In this document: positions 51,335 through 53,195 of the stretch, in pieces
Numbering within the stretch: position 1 is the first letter of the stretch
Layout: the number at the start of each line of letters is the position of its first letter
Source: an uncultured Paenibacillaceae bacterium
GTDB lineage: Bacteria; Bacillota; Bacilli; Paenibacillales; DA-C8
DNA length: 53,195 bases
NCBI GenBank assembly: GCA_937957685.1
Contig: CALGAO010000043.1
Span: 1 to 53,195 of the forward strand
Reading direction: 5' to 3'
The notes under the pieces: model-generated
Told to the model about the DNA's origin: nothing
The model's input: only the letters and a program-made list of their open reading frames with translations
Databases searched by the model: none
Program-made: the position numbers and the translations under genes

Positions 51335-51365
51335 GAAAAGACACCTCTTCTCCACGAGAAGGGTG
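51335..51365 (-). promoter_or_regulatory. Possible attenuator hairpin in the MFS leader
   Basis: On the minus strand CACCCTTCTC-GTG-GAGAAGAGGTG is followed by TCTTTTCTTTTT. It lies about 20-45 nt after the predicted transcription start and about 70 nt before the ATG. This is the layout of a conditional terminator, as known upstream of some antibiotic-resistance and efflux genes. Confidence 0.45.
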
Positions 51366-51392
51366 ATGGTCGCTTCAGATTGCACTTACTTT

Positions 51393-51422
51393 AGTATAGT
51401 ACCGTAACGCCGAAACTGTCAA
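51393..51422 (-). promoter_or_regulatory. Predicted sigma-A promoter of the MFS gene
   Basis: On the minus strand TTGACA, an 18-bp spacer and TATACT, about 120 nt upstream of the ATG. Confidence 0.75.
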
Positions 51423-51610
51423 ATCCTAATTATGGCCCGATCAGCGGATGTTTTCATGTCGGAATGGAAAAACGATGAAAAAGGTAAAATCATAGATATA
51501 ATGGAATCGTATAATGGAATCGGTGGCGGGCGCTCATCATGGCGCCAGTGCTCATGCTGAACAGTGCTGCCCCAATAATACGATCCGTCTGCGCTGATCG
51601 TTGTTGTTGC

Positions 51611-51688
51611 GCTGTGGTCGGTATGGATATCGCCCAAGACACCCATGCCGCTCAAATGACCGATTTCCGAGGTGCGTCGGTGCGTGAT
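51611..51688 (+). pseudogene. IS110-like transposase N-terminal scrap
   Basis: The frame reads VVGMDIAQDTHAAQMTDFRG, close to the start of IS110-family transposases (VGxDxAKxxHxAxxxDxRG), which contains the first catalytic Asp. Only about 25 residues are recognisable and there is no ribosome-binding site. A short insertion-sequence remnant is the best guess. Confidence 0.4.
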
Positions 51689-51820
51689 TGGATGATGTTG
51701 GCTGGTTTCATCTCGCAGGGAGAAGCATTCCCCAGGAAATGATGTTGGACGGGAAGCAGGACATGCCGGGATTCAACGGGAATCGCGGCAGAGGATGTGG
51801 ATGGATAGGAGGATCGGATC

Positions 51821-52384
51821 ATGATGGAGTCCAGGAATCTGCAGCCCGAACAAGCTGAGGAGCTGCTGGCAACGTTGGGCGCTCGATTCCGCAAGCACAT
51901 GGAGCGCCATGAAGGGATCGAGTGGCAGGATGTGCAGGCAAGGCTGGAAGCTCATCCGGACAAGCTGTGGTCGTTGCATGAGATGGAAAGGACCGGCGGC
52001 GAACCGGATGTGATTGGCTATGACGAGCAGACTGGCAAGTACATCTTCGTCGACTGCTCGGCGGAAAGCCCCAAGGGGCGCAGAAGCGTATGCTACGACC
52101 AGGAGGCGCTGGAATCGCGCAAGGAGCACAAGCCGAAGGCAAGCGCCGTCGGCATGGCCGAAGAGATGGGCATCGAGCTGCTGACGGAACAGCAGTATCG
52201 CGAGTTGCAGCAGCTGGGCAGCTTCGACACCAAAACGTCGAGCTGGGTGAAGACGCCTGCCCGCATCCGTCAGCTCGGGGGGGCCCTGTTCTGCGACCGG
52301 CGCTACGATGCGGTCTTCGTCTATCACAACGGTGCGGAGTCCTATTACGCGGCGCGTGGTTTCCGCGGTCTGCTCAGGGTATGA
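51821..52384 (+). CDS. DUF4256 domain-containing protein
   Basis: 187 residues, ATG 51821 (ATG 51824 also possible) behind GGAGGATCG. The whole protein matches the DUF4256 family: ELLATLGARFRKHMERHEGI, KLWSLHEMERTGGEPDVIGYD, YIFVDCSAESPKGRRSVCYD, LGSFDTKTSSWVKTPARIRQ, and CDRRYDAVFVYHNGAESYYA. The family is conserved in length (about 185) but its function is unknown. No signal peptide or membrane segment. It stands alone. Confidence 0.9.
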   Translation: MMESRNLQPEQAEELLATLGARFRKHMERHEGIEWQDVQARLEAHPDKLWSLHEMERTGGEPDVIGYDEQTGKYIFVDCSAESPKGRRSVCYDQEALESRKEHKPKASAVGMAEEMGIELLTEQQYRELQQLGSFDTKTSSWVKTPARIRQLGGALFCDRRYDAVFVYHNGAESYYAARGFRGLLRV

Positions 52385-52697
52385 GCCTTGTGTGGCCGGG
52401 CACAATGCCAGGATAGAGTCAGGCATGGTGATGACTGCGTGTGTGGCAGGTACGGGCCGGACGCGGGATAGGTGTCAGGCGCCGGAGTCGTGCATGTAGC
52501 GATGAGCTGAATGAAGAGACGCAGGAGTTCTGCTGTGTATCGAATGGTCGTACGACAGGCGCCGGATTTCACTTGAGGCGTTTGCTTCGCACGGGTACTC
52601 AGGCTCCAGGCTGTACCGTCGGCATGACGGATGTGATGGGCGTAAGCGGCTGATGGAAGAAACCTGACGCGGGAATCAGAAGCCGGACAGATTCGCC
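52385..52697. other. Intergenic stretch without a recognised gene
   Basis: No open frame here has a start signal or recognisable product. It runs from the DUF4256 stop to the terminator. Confidence 0.5.
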
Positions 52698-52724
52698 AAG
52701 CGGTCCACGAGGACCGCTTTTTTC
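52698..52724 (+). terminator. Rho-independent terminator
   Basis: Perfect 9-bp stem AAGCGGTCC-ACGA-GGACCGCTT and a run of T (TTTTTTC). It is 313 nt beyond the DUF4256 stop, so it may end that transcript after a long 3' UTR. Confidence 0.8.
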
Positions 52725-53195
52725 TTATTTATCCTGTTCTCGAAGCGGATGAACCGGATTTCGTCGATCTGTTTCATTTGGTGATACGCGACTTGGCTCC
52801 ATCATGAATGAAACAGGGGATTCCGGTTCATGATACTATGGAGTCCATCGGGATCCTGTGTGATGAGGATAACTATCTGGCTGTATTTTTCTTCGTTGTT
52901 GCTCGTGGCGGGATCAAGGAACTTGAGGACCATGATGAGTCCAGTCTTCCGCCGTAAACGGAACGTCGGAGACTGTCTATTTTCGGTGAATAAACGAGGT
53001 CCCTTATCCCTGCTTGGCTTTTTTCACCGCCAATTTTTCCATTTCGAACCATGTTGAACCTCTGTTTTGTCCTGCTGGTGTGAGTGGATGAGGGGATTTT
53101 CCTGTTTACCATTGCACGTTTCACCCTCCATTCCGTCATCAGTCGGTCATTTGGGGACGCCGAATGAACCCTGGCTTGGGATCAACCAGCTTTCG
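52725..53195. other. Right-end stretch without a supported gene
   Basis: A 79-codon minus-strand frame (ATG 53112, with GGAGGG about 10 nt upstream, ending at 52873) has a fair ribosome-binding site, but its basic, Ser-rich product matches nothing I recognise. I do not call it a gene. Confidence 0.4.

Noticed and set aside
52873..53112. 79-codon minus-strand frame at the right end
   Set aside because: It has a fair ribosome-binding site but a low-information basic sequence and no family resemblance.

Overview
The window looks like chromosome from a spore-forming, moderately GC-rich member of the Paenibacillaceae (Paenibacillus/Cohnella type). Reasons: many LplABC-, MalFG- and Dpp-type ABC importers with Gly/Ser-rich lipoproteins, a membrane AraC regulator beside an lplB/lplC pair, endospore-appendage (Ena)-like and collagen-like spore genes, an S-layer-homology (SLH) protein, a DUF4256 protein, and intergenic TAGCGGAA repeats. 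This is inference from gene content; no 16S or core marker is present.

Layout. 1-311 (-): start of an HD-GYP-type protein cut by the window edge. 0.7-6.6 kb (+): membrane AraC regulator, LplB/LplC permeases and a lesion-bearing LplA lipoprotein. 6.7-7.7 kb (+): BASS-type transporter. 7.9-10.3 kb (-): spore-surface cluster with two Ena-like genes (one frameshifted, one with an in-frame stop) and a BclA-like collagen protein. 10.4-13.3 kb (-): chemoreceptor and a short zinc alcohol dehydrogenase. 13.3-14.0 kb: IS1182-type remnant and regulatory DNA. 14.0-26.4 kb (+): ROK regulator, asparaginase, oligopeptide ABC importer, M17 aminopeptidase, CutC, ROK sugar kinase and GH29 fucosidase, possibly one catabolic locus. 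26.6-34.0 kb (+): TetR, 7TMR-DISM histidine kinase, OmpR-type regulator and a giant SLH adhesin. 34.4-35.6 kb (-): LCP cell-wall ligase. 35.9-41.2 kb (+): Fur-controlled siderophore importer with a type 2 ferredoxin-NADP reductase. 41.5-43.2 kb (-): PlsY-like acyltransferase and GT2 glycosyltransferase. 43.5-50.0 kb: sugar importer plus debranching-type glycosidase (-) with a divergent LacI repressor (+). 50.0-51.3 kb (-): MFS transporter. 51.6-52.4 kb (+): IS110-like scrap and DUF4256. The rest to 53195 holds no recognised gene.

The most interesting readings are: (1) a TetR/kinase/response-regulator module whose predicted TetR operator is repeated at the promoter of the neighbouring SLH adhesin, where an 11-bp tandem repeat also sits at the expected response-regulator position; (2) a spore-appendage cluster in which an Ena-like domain carries a basic Cys-rich repeat extension, with a 19-bp element shared by the upstream regions of two genes; (3) a possible glycopeptide-use locus. 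Several otherwise well-conserved genes carry stops or frameshifts, so sequencing error has to be excluded before calling them pseudogenes.
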